NCBI GenBank assembly: GCA_003022435.1
Contig: PXUA01000019.1
Location: 119,079 to 183,078 of the forward strand
Length of the DNA: 64,000 bases
DNA from: Bacteroidetes bacterium SW_9_63_38
GTDB taxonomy: Bacteria > Bacteroidota > Rhodothermia > Rhodothermales > Salinibacteraceae
Reading direction: 5' to 3'
The position numbers and the translations under genes were made by a program. Each line of letters begins with the position of its first letter. The first letter of the stretch is position 1. Below the pieces are notes generated by a model. That model saw only the letters and a list, made by a program, of their open reading frames with translations. It was not told the origin of the DNA and did no database searches. This document shows positions 27,975-35,119 of this stretch, piece by piece.

Positions 27975-28084
27975 TCCGGGACACTGCAGGTCGCTTGTGC
28001 TCGTCCCGGAACGACAGGTCCCGCCCCGGGTGGGAATTATCCTGCGGAAAAAGGGTGCTGTGCCCTCTTCCGGGCTGCGTTTTT
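27975..28084 (+). promoter_or_regulatory. Structured leader of the thi operon, attenuator candidate
   Basis: The first element is a perfect 8-bp stem, TCCGGGAC (27975-27982) with GTCCCGGA (28003-28010). The second is a TCCCG-rich hairpin at 28019-28035. The third is a switch: AGGG (28052-28055) can pair with CCCT (28063-28066), or GCCC (28062-28065) can pair with GGGC (28072-28075) to form a hairpin followed by five T (28080-28084). The two pairings exclude each other, and the T-run ends 19 bases before the thiO ATG. The conserved TPP riboswitch signatures are absent. Confidence 0.45.
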
Positions 28085-28103
28085 GGAGTCTCCGATTCCT
28101 GTT

Positions 28104-29243
28104 ATGAGCAACGACGTGCTGATTGTCGGCGGAGGCACTGTCGGGCTTGCCACCGGGTTTGAGCTGGTTCGGAAGGGGACGCCCGTCACGCTGTTCGAAA
28201 AAGGGAAGGCCGGGCACGGCACGTCCTGGCAGGCCGCGGGCATGCTGGCCCCCGACGCCGAGATTGGGTTCGAGGAGCTGGAGCTGTACGAGCTGAATCG
28301 AGAGAGCCTGCGCCGCTGGCCTGACTTTGCCGAGCGCGTCGAGACCGCAAGCGGCGTCAATGTGGATTACCGCGACGAGGGCACCCTCATCGTGGCCGAC
28401 GACCGGGACAGTGCCGAGGCCCTGCGGCGCCTGTACGAGTTTCAAGAGGAGCAGGGGCTGAACGTGGAGTGGCTGACCGGCGAAGAGGCCCGCAAGATTG
28501 AACCGTTTGTAGCGCCGCGCCTCTCGGCGGCCGTCTACGCCCCGTCTGACCACCAGGTTGACAATCGGCAGTTGCTAACGGCGCTCCGCGAGGCGTTTGT
28601 GGCGGAGGGGGGCACGCTCCACGAGGAGACGCCGGTGGCGGCGGTGGCCCCCGACGAGGCGACGCCCGCCGTGGTGACGGAGGATGGGACGCGGGTGGAG
28701 GGGAAGGAGGTGGTCGTCGCCGCGGGAGTGTGGTCCCGAGATCTCGACGGACTGACGCCCGACGCGCAGCCGCCGGTGCGGCCGGTGAAGGGTCAGATGA
28801 TTCAGCTGCGGCGCGAGCGGCCGTTCGACCTGCAGCACGTGATTCGGGGGCCGGACGCATACCTCGCGCCCAAGAGCAGCGGGCGCATCGTGGTGGGCGC
28901 GACCAGCGAAGAGATGGGCTTCGACACCACCGTGACCGCCGGGGGGCTCTACGATTTGTTAGAGGGGGCGTGGGAGGTGGTGCCCGGCATTTACGACCTG
29001 CCGGTGGACGACACGTGGGCGGGACTCCGGCCCGCGAGTCGGGACCACGCGCCGCTGCTGGGGCGCACGGCGGCACCCGGCGTCATCATGGCCACGGGGC
29101 ACTACCGGCACGGCATCCTGCTGACTCCCGTCACGGCCGAAGAGGTGGCCACTCTGGTCCGCACCGGAGAAACCTCCGACTGGCTGGGGCCGTTCGCCCC
29201 TACTCGTTTTCCCAATGCCCAATCGCCGAGTCCCACGGCATGA
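28104..29243 (+). CDS. thiO: Glycine oxidase ThiO
   Basis: Oxidises glycine to iminoglycine (dehydroglycine), which ThiG uses to build the thiazole of thiamine. The 379-residue protein begins VLIVGGGTVGLATGFELV (FAD dinucleotide site), then SWQAAGMLAPDAEIG, and has the C-terminal block DTWAGLRPASRDHAPLLGR and GHYRHGILLTP typical of ThiO. The start at ATG 28104 follows the leader hairpins. The stop overlaps the thiS start by 4 bases (ATGA). It is the first gene of thiO-thiS-thiG-thiE-thiD; use of glycine oxidase rather than ThiH fits aerobic growth. Confidence 0.92.
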   Translation: MSNDVLIVGGGTVGLATGFELVRKGTPVTLFEKGKAGHGTSWQAAGMLAPDAEIGFEELELYELNRESLRRWPDFAERVETASGVNVDYRDEGTLIVADDRDSAEALRRLYEFQEEQGLNVEWLTGEEARKIEPFVAPRLSAAVYAPSDHQVDNRQLLTALREAFVAEGGTLHEETPVAAVAPDEATPAVVTEDGTRVEGKEVVVAAGVWSRDLDGLTPDAQPPVRPVKGQMIQLRRERPFDLQHVIRGPDAYLAPKSSGRIVVGATSEEMGFDTTVTAGGLYDLLEGAWEVVPGIYDLPVDDTWAGLRPASRDHAPLLGRTAAPGVIMATGHYRHGILLTPVTAEEVATLVRTGETSDWLGPFAPTRFPNAQSPSPTA

Positions 29244-29473
29244 GCTCTACGACCGACGCCCCCATTCCCGTCACCGTCAACGGCGAAGCCCGAACGGTGC
29301 CCAATGGATACCCGCTTCTGGACGTGCTCCGTGATCTGGAAATCGACCCGGAGGACGCCCCCGGGGTTGCTGTAGCCATCAACGACAGCGTGATCCGCAG
29401 CCAGGACTGGGACAACGTGACGCTGTCGGAGGAAGACACCGTTGAGGTCATCCAGGCGCAGCAGGGCGGATGA
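29240..29473 (+). CDS. thiS: Sulfur carrier protein ThiS
   Basis: A 77-residue ubiquitin-fold protein ending in the required Gly-Gly (IQAQQGG), which is adenylated and thiocarboxylated to deliver sulfur to thiazole synthase. VTVNGEARTVPNGYPLLDVL and VAVAINDSVIRSQDW match ThiS. Its ATG overlaps the thiO stop, and the gene is followed by a 108-base gap to thiG. The N-terminus is about ten residues longer than in E. coli ThiS. Confidence 0.93.
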   Translation: MSSTTDAPIPVTVNGEARTVPNGYPLLDVLRDLEIDPEDAPGVAVAINDSVIRSQDWDNVTLSEEDTVEVIQAQQGG

Positions 29474-29581
29474 GCCTGCGTCGCCGGAGCGCGGTCGGAA
29501 AAGAAGGTTCTGGCTTGGCATGCGAGAGCGATCGGTGCCGAGATCGGGTTCGTGCCACGCATCACTGCTGCCCAGATTGGT

Positions 29582-30412
29582 ATGAGCAACGATGTACACA
29601 GCAACGGATCGGTGGGGAGCGGAGGAGAGGATCCGCTCGTGATCGGCGACTACGAGTTTTCGTCCCGACTCATCGTAGGGACCAGCCGGTACCCGAATCC
29701 GCAGGTCATGCTCGATGCCCTGGACGCCACCGGGACCGAACTCGTGACCGTTGCGATCCGGCGGGTGAATGTGGAGAATCCCGCGCCCGAAAGCCATCTC
29801 GATCTCCTCCGTCAAGGAGGATATGAGATTCTGCCCAACACGGCCGGATGTTACACGGCTCGTGAGGCAGTGCTTGTTGCTCAACTGGCTCGCGAGGCGC
29901 TGGGCACCGACCTCATCAAACTGGAGGTCATCGGGGACGACGAGACGTTGATGCCGGACGTGGAGCAGCTGCTGAACGCCGCCAAGACGCTGGTGGACGA
30001 CGGCTTTACGGTCCTTGCCTATGCGAACGACGATCCCATCACGTGCCGTAAACTCGCCAATCTCGGGTGCGCAGCCGTCATGCCGCTCGGGTCGCCGATC
30101 GGCAGCGGCATGGGCCTCGTGAACCCGTACAACCTGCGCATCATCCGCGAGGAGGTGGACGACGAGACGCCGCTGATCGTCGATGCCGGCATCGGGACGG
30201 CCAGCGACGCCGCGACGGCGATGGAACTCGGCTACGACGGCGTCCTGCTGAACACGGCTATTGCCGAGGCGCAGCATCCCGTGCAGATGGCCCGCGCCAT
30301 GCGCCTAGCCGTCGAGGCCGGGCGGCACGCCCAGCGGGCCGGGCGCATCCCGCGCCGTTTATACGCCCAGCAGTCGTCGCCGTCAGCAGGACGGGTGCAG
30401 GTCGATGAGTAA
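29582..30412 (+). CDS. thiG: Thiazole synthase ThiG
   Basis: Condenses 1-deoxy-D-xylulose-5-phosphate, dehydroglycine and ThiS thiocarboxylate into the thiazole phosphate. The 276-residue TIM-barrel protein has [28 protein letters not shown], the Schiff-base lysine in [25 protein letters not shown] and [20 protein letters not shown] take ATG 29582 as the start; the family core begins about 17 residues later. It is separated from thiS by 108 bases without an obvious terminator. Confidence 0.95.
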   Translation: MSNDVHSNGSVGSGGEDPLVIGDYEFSSRLIVGTSRYPNPQVMLDALDATGTELVTVAIRRVNVENPAPESHLDLLRQGGYEILPNTAGCYTAREAVLVAQLAREALGTDLIKLEVIGDDETLMPDVEQLLNAAKTLVDDGFTVLAYANDDPITCRKLANLGCAAVMPLGSPIGSGMGLVNPYNLRIIREEVDDETPLIVDAGIGTASDAATAMELGYDGVLLNTAIAEAQHPVQMARAMRLAVEAGRHAQRAGRIPRRLYAQQSSPSAGRVQVDE

Positions 30413-30462
30413 AGGACGGATTGTGCCGGAGAACTGTTGGGAGTGCCTCTACAGGGAATTCG

Positions 30463-30491
30463 TTGTCGCCGTCATCGACAATTGGTATCGT
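30463..30491 (+). promoter_or_regulatory. Candidate internal promoter upstream of thiE
   Basis: TTGTCG (30463-30468), a 17-base spacer and TATCGT (30486-30491) resemble a sigma70-type promoter, 42 bases before the thiE ATG. The 121-base gap between thiG and thiE makes a separate start plausible. The match to TATAAT is only four of six. Confidence 0.3.
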
Positions 30492-30533
30492 TGTACGAAA
30501 ACATACCTCCTTGTTTGCGACCGGTAGGCTCGT

Positions 30534-31166
30534 ATGGCCGATCTTCCATATCCCTGTCTCGCACTCATTGCCGACGGATTTACGCACGACGACCGGGCCG
30601 ACCGGGCCGTGACCGCCGTCAAGGCCGGAGTACGCTGGGTGCACCTCCGCGACCACCAGGCGAGCCGCGACGCGTTCGAGGCGGCGGCCCGCGACCTCGT
30701 TCCCCGTCTGCGAGACATGGCGAGCGACGTGACGGTCACGGTTAACACGCGGCTTCCGGTCGCACAGGCCCACGACACTGGGCTGCACCTGGGCTGGCGA
30801 GGACCGTCGGTTGAAGACGCTCGGGAGGCCCTTGATCCGGGCGCTATGCTCGGGTACTCAGCCCACGAGGAGGTGGGCATCACCGGCGACCGCGCCCTGG
30901 ATGTCGACTACTACTTCTTTAGTCCCGTGTACGAAACCGGGAGCAAGCCCGATCAACCCCCGACCGGAATCGGAGCCCTCCGGTCCTTCTGTCAAACGGC
31001 CGCTCCGACTCCCACCATTGCACTCGGCGGCATCGCGCCGGAGCGGGTGCGCGCCTGTCGGGAGGCGGGCGCGGAGGGCGTCGCGGTGCTTTCCGGCATC
31101 ATGGACGCCGAGGCACCCGTGGCCGCCACCCGCGCTTACCTGCGGGCCCTGGGCGAATTGGCCTGA
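30534..31166 (+). CDS. thiE: Thiamine phosphate synthase
   Basis: Joins hydroxymethylpyrimidine diphosphate and thiazole phosphate to thiamine monophosphate. The 210-residue TIM barrel has GVRWVHLRDHQASR (substrate Arg/Asp), VTVTVNTRLPVAQAHDTGLHL, GYSAHEEVG, DYYFFSPVYETGSKPDQPP and ALGGIAPERVRACREAGAEG. The usual VNDR appears as VNTR, a variant also seen in TenI-like proteins, but the phosphate-binding glycines and the overall length fit ThiE. It is followed after 44 bases by thiD. Confidence 0.88.
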   Translation: MADLPYPCLALIADGFTHDDRADRAVTAVKAGVRWVHLRDHQASRDAFEAAARDLVPRLRDMASDVTVTVNTRLPVAQAHDTGLHLGWRGPSVEDAREALDPGAMLGYSAHEEVGITGDRALDVDYYFFSPVYETGSKPDQPPTGIGALRSFCQTAAPTPTIALGGIAPERVRACREAGAEGVAVLSGIMDAEAPVAATRAYLRALGELA

Positions 31167-31210
31167 GCATCCCTTTCCGTTGCACGTTAGCATGGAGTCT
31201 CCCCTCGTTT

Positions 31211-32050
31211 ATGTCGAAACCTGTAGCTCTTACGATTGCCGGAAGCGATTCGGGCGGCGGCGCCGGCATTCAGGCCGACATCAAATCGATGGAGGCCAAC
31301 GGCGTCTTCGCCGCGTCGGCCCTTGCGGCCGTGACGGCGCAGAACACCGAAACCGTCGCGGAGGCACACGACCTGCCGCCGTCGCTCGTGGCGGCTCAGA
31401 TCGACGCCGTGGCGACGGATATGGAGGTCCGCGTCGCGAAAACCGGCATGTTGTCCAGTCCGGCAATTATCGAGACGGTCGCTGACCGCGTGGAGGCGCA
31501 CGACCTGACGCCGCTGGTCGTGGACCCAGTCATGATTTCGAAAACTGGGTTCAAGCTCCTCCAGGACGAAGCGATTGAGACGCTGCTTGAGGTGCTCGTG
31601 CCGCGGGCGACACTTATTACGCCGAACCTGCACGAGGCTGCTCATTTGACCTCGGTCGACGCGATCAAGACGGCTGCGGATCTGCAGGCGGCGGCCGAGG
31701 CGTTGTTCGACCGTGGCCCGAACGCCGTGCTGGCGAAGGGGGGACACCTGCCCGAAGAGGACGAGGCCGTGGACGTGCTCGCGAGTGAAGACGGCGTCCA
31801 CACCGTGTCGGCGCCTCGCATCGATACCCCCCATACGCACGGGACAGGGTGCACCTACGCGTCCGCCATCGCGGCGAACCTCGCGAAGGGACACGACCTG
31901 GGGCCCGCCGTGGAACGGGCGAAGCGCTATGTGACGGAGGCCATCCGGCACGCTCTACCGCTGGGGGCCGGACGCGGGCCCACCAACCACTTTTTTCATC
32001 TGAATGCTGAGGCGGCAGTGTCGGATGCAGGCACGAGCGCGCAGGACTGA
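31211..32050 (+). CDS. thiD: Hydroxymethylpyrimidine/phosphomethylpyrimidine kinase
   Basis: Phosphorylates HMP and HMP-phosphate for thiamine synthesis. The 279-residue ribokinase-fold enzyme starts with ALTIAGSDSGGGAGIQADIK and has AAVTAQNTETV, VVDPVMISKTG, TPNLHEA and the catalytic HGTGCTYASAIAANLA. It is the last gene of the thi block. The stop lies 3 bases from the stop of the convergent minus-strand gene. thiC and thiL are not in the window. Confidence 0.95.
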   Translation: MSKPVALTIAGSDSGGGAGIQADIKSMEANGVFAASALAAVTAQNTETVAEAHDLPPSLVAAQIDAVATDMEVRVAKTGMLSSPAIIETVADRVEAHDLTPLVVDPVMISKTGFKLLQDEAIETLLEVLVPRATLITPNLHEAAHLTSVDAIKTAADLQAAAEALFDRGPNAVLAKGGHLPEEDEAVDVLASEDGVHTVSAPRIDTPHTHGTGCTYASAIAANLAKGHDLGPAVERAKRYVTEAIRHALPLGAGRGPTNHFFHLNAEAAVSDAGTSAQD

Positions 32051-32053
32051 CGC

Positions 32054-32434
32054 TTACCCCTCGTCCGGGTTCGGATCGTCAGGGGACTGGGCACCGGCAA
32101 TCTTCGGGGCGGGGGCGTCGGCATTCTGGACGGCGTGAAGCAGGTCGAGCCGGGCCTGGTACTGCTCGATGTGAAGGCGTGGGGGGGGCTGGTCGCCCTG
32201 GATCGTGATGACTTCTTCGCAGACCATCTCGATGGCGCGCTCGGCGATGATCGAGGGCGTCAGGCCCAGCTGCTTGGCGACGGCCTTGAGACGCTGGGCG
32301 CGGTCGCTCGGCAGGGAGAGCCGAAGGCCCACCGTGTCCTCCTCGGGCAGGTCGACGCCGCCCTCTTCCGGCGGGGAGTTGAACAGCGTCTGGAGGCTTT
32401 CAGAAGGTGCTGCGTCGGAGTCAGGGGAACTCAC
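32054..32434 (-). CDS. Small ribbon-helix-helix-like protein
   Basis: A 126-residue acidic protein. Residues of about 34-75 read like a CopG/RHH DNA-binding unit: a short strand (VGLRLSLPSDRA) then two helices (QRLKAVAKQLG and SIIAERAIEMVCEEV). The rest is Asp/Pro-rich and probably disordered. I use GTG 32434: the same frame runs upstream through the tRNA gene, and that part is not coding. Two imperfect direct repeats, GGAGAAAA(AA)GCGACTRGTG, lie just upstream (32437-32454 and 32521-32540) and could be its operator. Function beyond likely DNA binding is unknown. Confidence 0.6.
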   Translation of the reverse strand: MSSPDSDAAPSESLQTLFNSPPEEGGVDLPEEDTVGLRLSLPSDRAQRLKAVAKQLGLTPSIIAERAIEMVCEEVITIQGDQPPPRLHIEQYQARLDLLHAVQNADAPAPKIAGAQSPDDPNPDEG

Positions 32435-32436
32435 GT

Positions 32437-32540
32437 GGAGAAAAGCGACTGGTGCAGAACAGAGACAGGACTGACAAATGCTGCAAAGGACGTGCCAGTT
32501 GGGTGCCCGTACCGCTACTTGGAGAAAAAAGCGACTAGTG
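32437..32540. repeat. Direct repeat pair upstream of the RHH-like gene
   Basis: GGAGAAAAGCGACTGGTG at 32437-32454 and GGAGAAAAAAGCGACTAGTG at 32521-32540 differ by a two-base A insertion and one G/A change. They flank the region between the RHH-like gene and tRNA-Arg. RHH repressors often bind short direct repeats, so autoregulation is possible. Confidence 0.4.
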
Positions 32541-32661
32541 GGGAGCTGCGATCTCCGAATAGAGACGGTTGAACACTTCGTGAGGACCGCAGCCGACGGA
32601 TCTTTTTCCGGGGCAGGGGCGTGGAGTACTATCGGCGAAGGAAAAACGCCGTGGCACATAT

Positions 32662-32735
32662 CTGCCCGTAGCTCAGATGGACAGAGCAGTTGATTACGGA
32701 TCAACAGGTCGGGGGTTCGAATCCTCCCGGGCAGG
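32662..32735 (+). tRNA. tRNA-Arg (anticodon ACG)
   Basis: The cloverleaf closes fully. Acceptor CTGCCCG (32662-32668) pairs with CGGGCAG (32728-32734), discriminator G at 32735. The D arm has GCTC/GAGC; the anticodon stem GTTGA/TCAAC encloses loop TTACGGA with anticodon ACG at 32696-32698; the T arm is GGGGG-TTCGAAT-CCTCC with one G-T pair. ACG, edited to ICG, reads CGN arginine codons. CCA is not encoded. TACTAT at 32627-32632 is a possible -10 box. A strong terminator follows at 32740. Confidence 0.97.
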
Positions 32736-32739
32736 CACA

Positions 32740-32775
32740 CCCTCTCAGGCCTCGGTCTGAGAGGGCTTTTTTATT
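32740..32775 (+). terminator. Rho-independent terminator of tRNA-Arg
   Basis: A perfect 9-bp stem, CCCTCTCAG (32740-32748) with CTGAGAGGG (32757-32765), has an 8-base loop and is followed by CTTTTTTATTT. It starts 5 bases after the tRNA. Most of it lies within the last codons of the opposite-strand UbiB-family gene. Confidence 0.9.
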
Positions 32776-34127
32776 TGAGGACACTCGACCGGGGCCGTAT
32801 TCATCGCTTCCAGTTCATCGTTGAGGAGCGACAGGCTGTGCCGCGTGTCGATGGTAGGCTTCAGCCTCGTCAACAGGTTCAGCAGGCCCACTAGCGCCTT
32901 GTTGAGAAAGATGAAGTGCGGCGAGCCGGCCACCTCCCGAAGCTCTGAGGCCTGCTTGAAGCACTTGTGCAGGCGCTCGCGAAAGTCGGGGTTGCCGAAG
33001 TCGAACTGTGGCTCGCGATACGGCTCCACGATGAGCGAGCCGTAGCGGTCGAAGAACTGGCGGATCTCGTCGCGGACCGAGGCGGACAGCCCGTCGTGGA
33101 GAAGGTCGAGCTCGTGCAAGAGATGATCAATCCGTGCCTCGTCGTGGGCCATGCGGGCCCGGTAGAGGCGCAGCATATCGTCCCGAAAGGACTGCGGCAG
33201 CGTTTTGACACAGCCAAAGTCGATGACGCCGAGGGTGCCGTCGTCGCGGAAGAGGAAGTTGCCGGGGTGCGTGTCGGCGTGCAGGGTGCGCTGGTTGCTG
33301 GCCACCTGTTCGTGCAGGAAGTCCCACAGAAGTTGGCCGTACCGGTCGCGCGCGGCCTGGTCGGGGTTGTCGTCCAGGAACGCGTCTAGGTGGCGGCCAT
33401 CCACGTGCGTCATTGTGAGGACGGTTTCGGTCGTGTGCTCCGGCACCGACCGGGGCGTGACGATGCCGTCTCGGTGGAATTCATCGGCGAAGTAGTCGAT
33501 GTTGTCGGCCTCGTTGAGGTAGTCGGTTTCCTCACGGAGACGGGCGCGCACCTCTTCAAAGTGCTCGTCCACGTTGCCGCCGCTCACGAGGCGCTTGAAG
33601 AGGGTGCGGGCCACCGAGAGGTCCGACTCAATGGTTTCGCGGACGTTGGGGTACTGTACCTTGATTACCACGTCGCGTCCGTTCGAGAGCGTGGCTCGGT
33701 GCACCTGGCCGATGGAGGCGGCGGCCATTGCCTCGGACTCGAACGAGTCGAAGACCATCTCCGGAAACTGTCCCAGCGCGTCGCGAATGCGCTTTCGGAC
33801 GAGCGCCTTGTTCATCGGTGGCACGCTGTACTGCGCTTCCGCCATGACCTCCATGAACTCGTCCGGCATCATGCCGGTGTCCATGCTCATCGACTGGGCC
33901 AGCTTGAGAGCCGTCCCCCGCAGGCGCGTGAATTCGCGGAAAAGCGCCTCCGCATTCTGGGTGTTGAGGTCGCTCTTGCGCTCGTCGGCATCCCCGCCGC
34001 GGCCCGTCACGCGGTCGGCCAGGTACTGCGCGTAGTTCTTTCCGACCTCCAGGCCCGTCTTCGCAAAGATCTTGCTGCGTTCGAGCTTCGAGGCCGGGAA
34101 GCCATCCGAAGAGTTGTGCTCGGCCAT
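32745..34127 (-). CDS. ABC1/UbiB-family atypical kinase (AarF-like)
   Basis: A 460-residue protein of the ABC1/ADCK/UbiB family, linked in other organisms to ubiquinone or other quinone biology and stress tolerance. Family blocks are the KxGQ-like helix (RGTALKLAQSMSMDTGMMP), ASIGQVHRATLSNGRDVVIKVQYP with the ATP-binding Lys, LHADTHPGNFLFRDDGTLGVIDFG (catalytic HxDxHPGN and metal DFG), and a C-terminal helical region. Start ATG 34127. It follows a TetR-type regulator gene on the same strand, a pairing common in Bacteroidota. Its final codons coincide with the terminator of the opposite-strand tRNA. Confidence 0.9.
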   Translation of the reverse strand: MAEHNSSDGFPASKLERSKIFAKTGLEVGKNYAQYLADRVTGRGGDADERKSDLNTQNAEALFREFTRLRGTALKLAQSMSMDTGMMPDEFMEVMAEAQYSVPPMNKALVRKRIRDALGQFPEMVFDSFESEAMAAASIGQVHRATLSNGRDVVIKVQYPNVRETIESDLSVARTLFKRLVSGGNVDEHFEEVRARLREETDYLNEADNIDYFADEFHRDGIVTPRSVPEHTTETVLTMTHVDGRHLDAFLDDNPDQAARDRYGQLLWDFLHEQVASNQRTLHADTHPGNFLFRDDGTLGVIDFGCVKTLPQSFRDDMLRLYRARMAHDEARIDHLLHELDLLHDGLSASVRDEIRQFFDRYGSLIVEPYREPQFDFGNPDFRERLHKCFKQASELREVAGSPHFIFLNKALVGLLNLLTRLKPTIDTRHSLSLLNDELEAMNTAPVECPQIKKPSQTEA

Positions 34128-34159
34128 AAGACGAAGTCGCAATCGTGGAAGAGGAGGAT

Positions 34160-34183
34160 CGTGATGCGTACTGCGTGTTGCGT
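34160..34183. repeat. Dispersed repeat copy 2 (TGATGCGTACTGCG type)
   Basis: Matches 26746-26769 at 22 of 24 bases and, as there, follows a GAGGAG run. The downstream bases 34190-34227 hold inverted relatives (ATACGCAA, ATATGCACGC), so the RNA could fold. It lies in the 103-base gap between the UbiB-like and TetR-like genes. Confidence 0.5.
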
Positions 34184-34230
34184 ATCCTCTCCGATCACGG
34201 AATACGCAAATTACGGAATATGCACGCAGG

Positions 34231-35034
34231 TCACGCGTCGGGGTCTCGCCGCTCGGGGAGAAGCCATCCCACCAGCGGCAGCCAGCGCAGGCCCAGCGCG
34301 TCGTTCTGCACGATATGCCAAGCCAAGTTCACACCTCGTGACACGCCGCGGAAGGTAACCAGTTCAGCGACGAATGCAACGAGCTTGTCGATGAGGGCTG
34401 TCGTGGCGGCCTGGTCCTCGGTCTCGTCGCTGATCCAGTGGCGGATGAGGGCGTAGGTGACCTCGACCAGTACCTCGTGCACCGGCCAGACGCCCGTAAA
34501 CAAGCGGGTGGGCTGGGGAATGGCCTCATCGGTGAGAAGCGCGCGCAGCTCGGTGCGCACCTCGTTCCGGAATGCGGAGTTGTACCGAACGGCGCTGTCG
34601 AAGGTGGCCTGCACGAAGCCGCGGTGCTCGCCCAGGGTGTCGAGCAGGATGTAGTAGAAGGAGGCCAGTCGCTCTTCGAAGGTGAACGACTCGTAGCCCT
34701 CCGTGGCGGCAGAGAGGAGGCGGTACTGGTCGAGCGCCAGGTCGTAGAACGCCGGGTACAGCTCGGCAGAGTCGTCGAAGTGGGCGGTGAACGTATTTCC
34801 GTCGACGCCGGCCTCCGCACAGACGGTGTCGACGGGCGGTGGGTCGGTGTACGAACCGCCCAGGCTCAGGGCCGCTTCGACGAGTTGCTTGCGTTCGGCA
34901 AAGGCGTCGGGATCGGGAATGGCCGGAGGACGTGTTGGGCAAAGCGTTGTCGGAAAACATTGTTCGAACGGGCGCGGCGCATGATCCCGCGCGGGCGACG
35001 ATGGGATCGACCGAGCGGGGACAATTTCGCACAC
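34231..35034 (-). CDS. TetR-family transcriptional regulator
   Basis: A 267-residue protein with a TetR-like N-terminal helix-turn-helix (about 45-90; PVDTVCAEAGVDGNTFTAHF followed by DDSAELYPAFYD) and a long helical ligand/dimer domain. The start is GTG 35034; the first 35 residues look unstructured, so a later start is possible. The HTH is more diverged from the TetR consensus than usual. It probably controls itself and the downstream ABC1 kinase. A symmetrical AATT-TTGT-N6-ACAA site lies 8-31 bases upstream. Confidence 0.75.
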   Translation of the reverse strand: MCEIVPARSIPSSPARDHAPRPFEQCFPTTLCPTRPPAIPDPDAFAERKQLVEAALSLGGSYTDPPPVDTVCAEAGVDGNTFTAHFDDSAELYPAFYDLALDQYRLLSAATEGYESFTFEERLASFYYILLDTLGEHRGFVQATFDSAVRYNSAFRNEVRTELRALLTDEAIPQPTRLFTGVWPVHEVLVEVTYALIRHWISDETEDQAATTALIDKLVAFVAELVTFRGVSRGVNLAWHIVQNDALGLRWLPLVGWLLPERRDPDA

Positions 35035-35041
35035 GACTGTG

Positions 35042-35065
35042 AATTTTGTCGATGAACAAACAATT
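35042..35065. promoter_or_regulatory. Candidate TetR operator
   Basis: TTGT-CGATGA-ACAA (35046-35059) is a perfect 4+4 palindrome, flanked on both outer sides by AATT (35042-35045 and 35062-35065). It lies between the divergent TetR and M14 peptidase genes, just upstream of the regulator's GTG. Sites of this kind are typical for autoregulated TetR proteins. Confidence 0.45.
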
Positions 35066-35119
35066 ATGTGTCCTGGAAATACGCACTAAGACTCAAAACC
35101 CAACAGACGCCTCACCTCC

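Noticed and set aside
27965..28035. Partial resemblance to a cobalamin riboswitch (GGTGAAAAATCCGG and GGTGGGAA words)
   Set aside because: The box with CCGCAAC and the paired GCCACTG/GGGAAGGC elements are absent, and the downstream genes make thiamine. Kept only as an unassigned structured leader.
32435..32740. Upstream extension of the RHH-like gene, open on the minus strand
   Set aside because: It runs antisense through tRNA-Arg and gives the well-known false peptide RIRTPDLLIRNQLLCPSELR of antisense tRNA translation.
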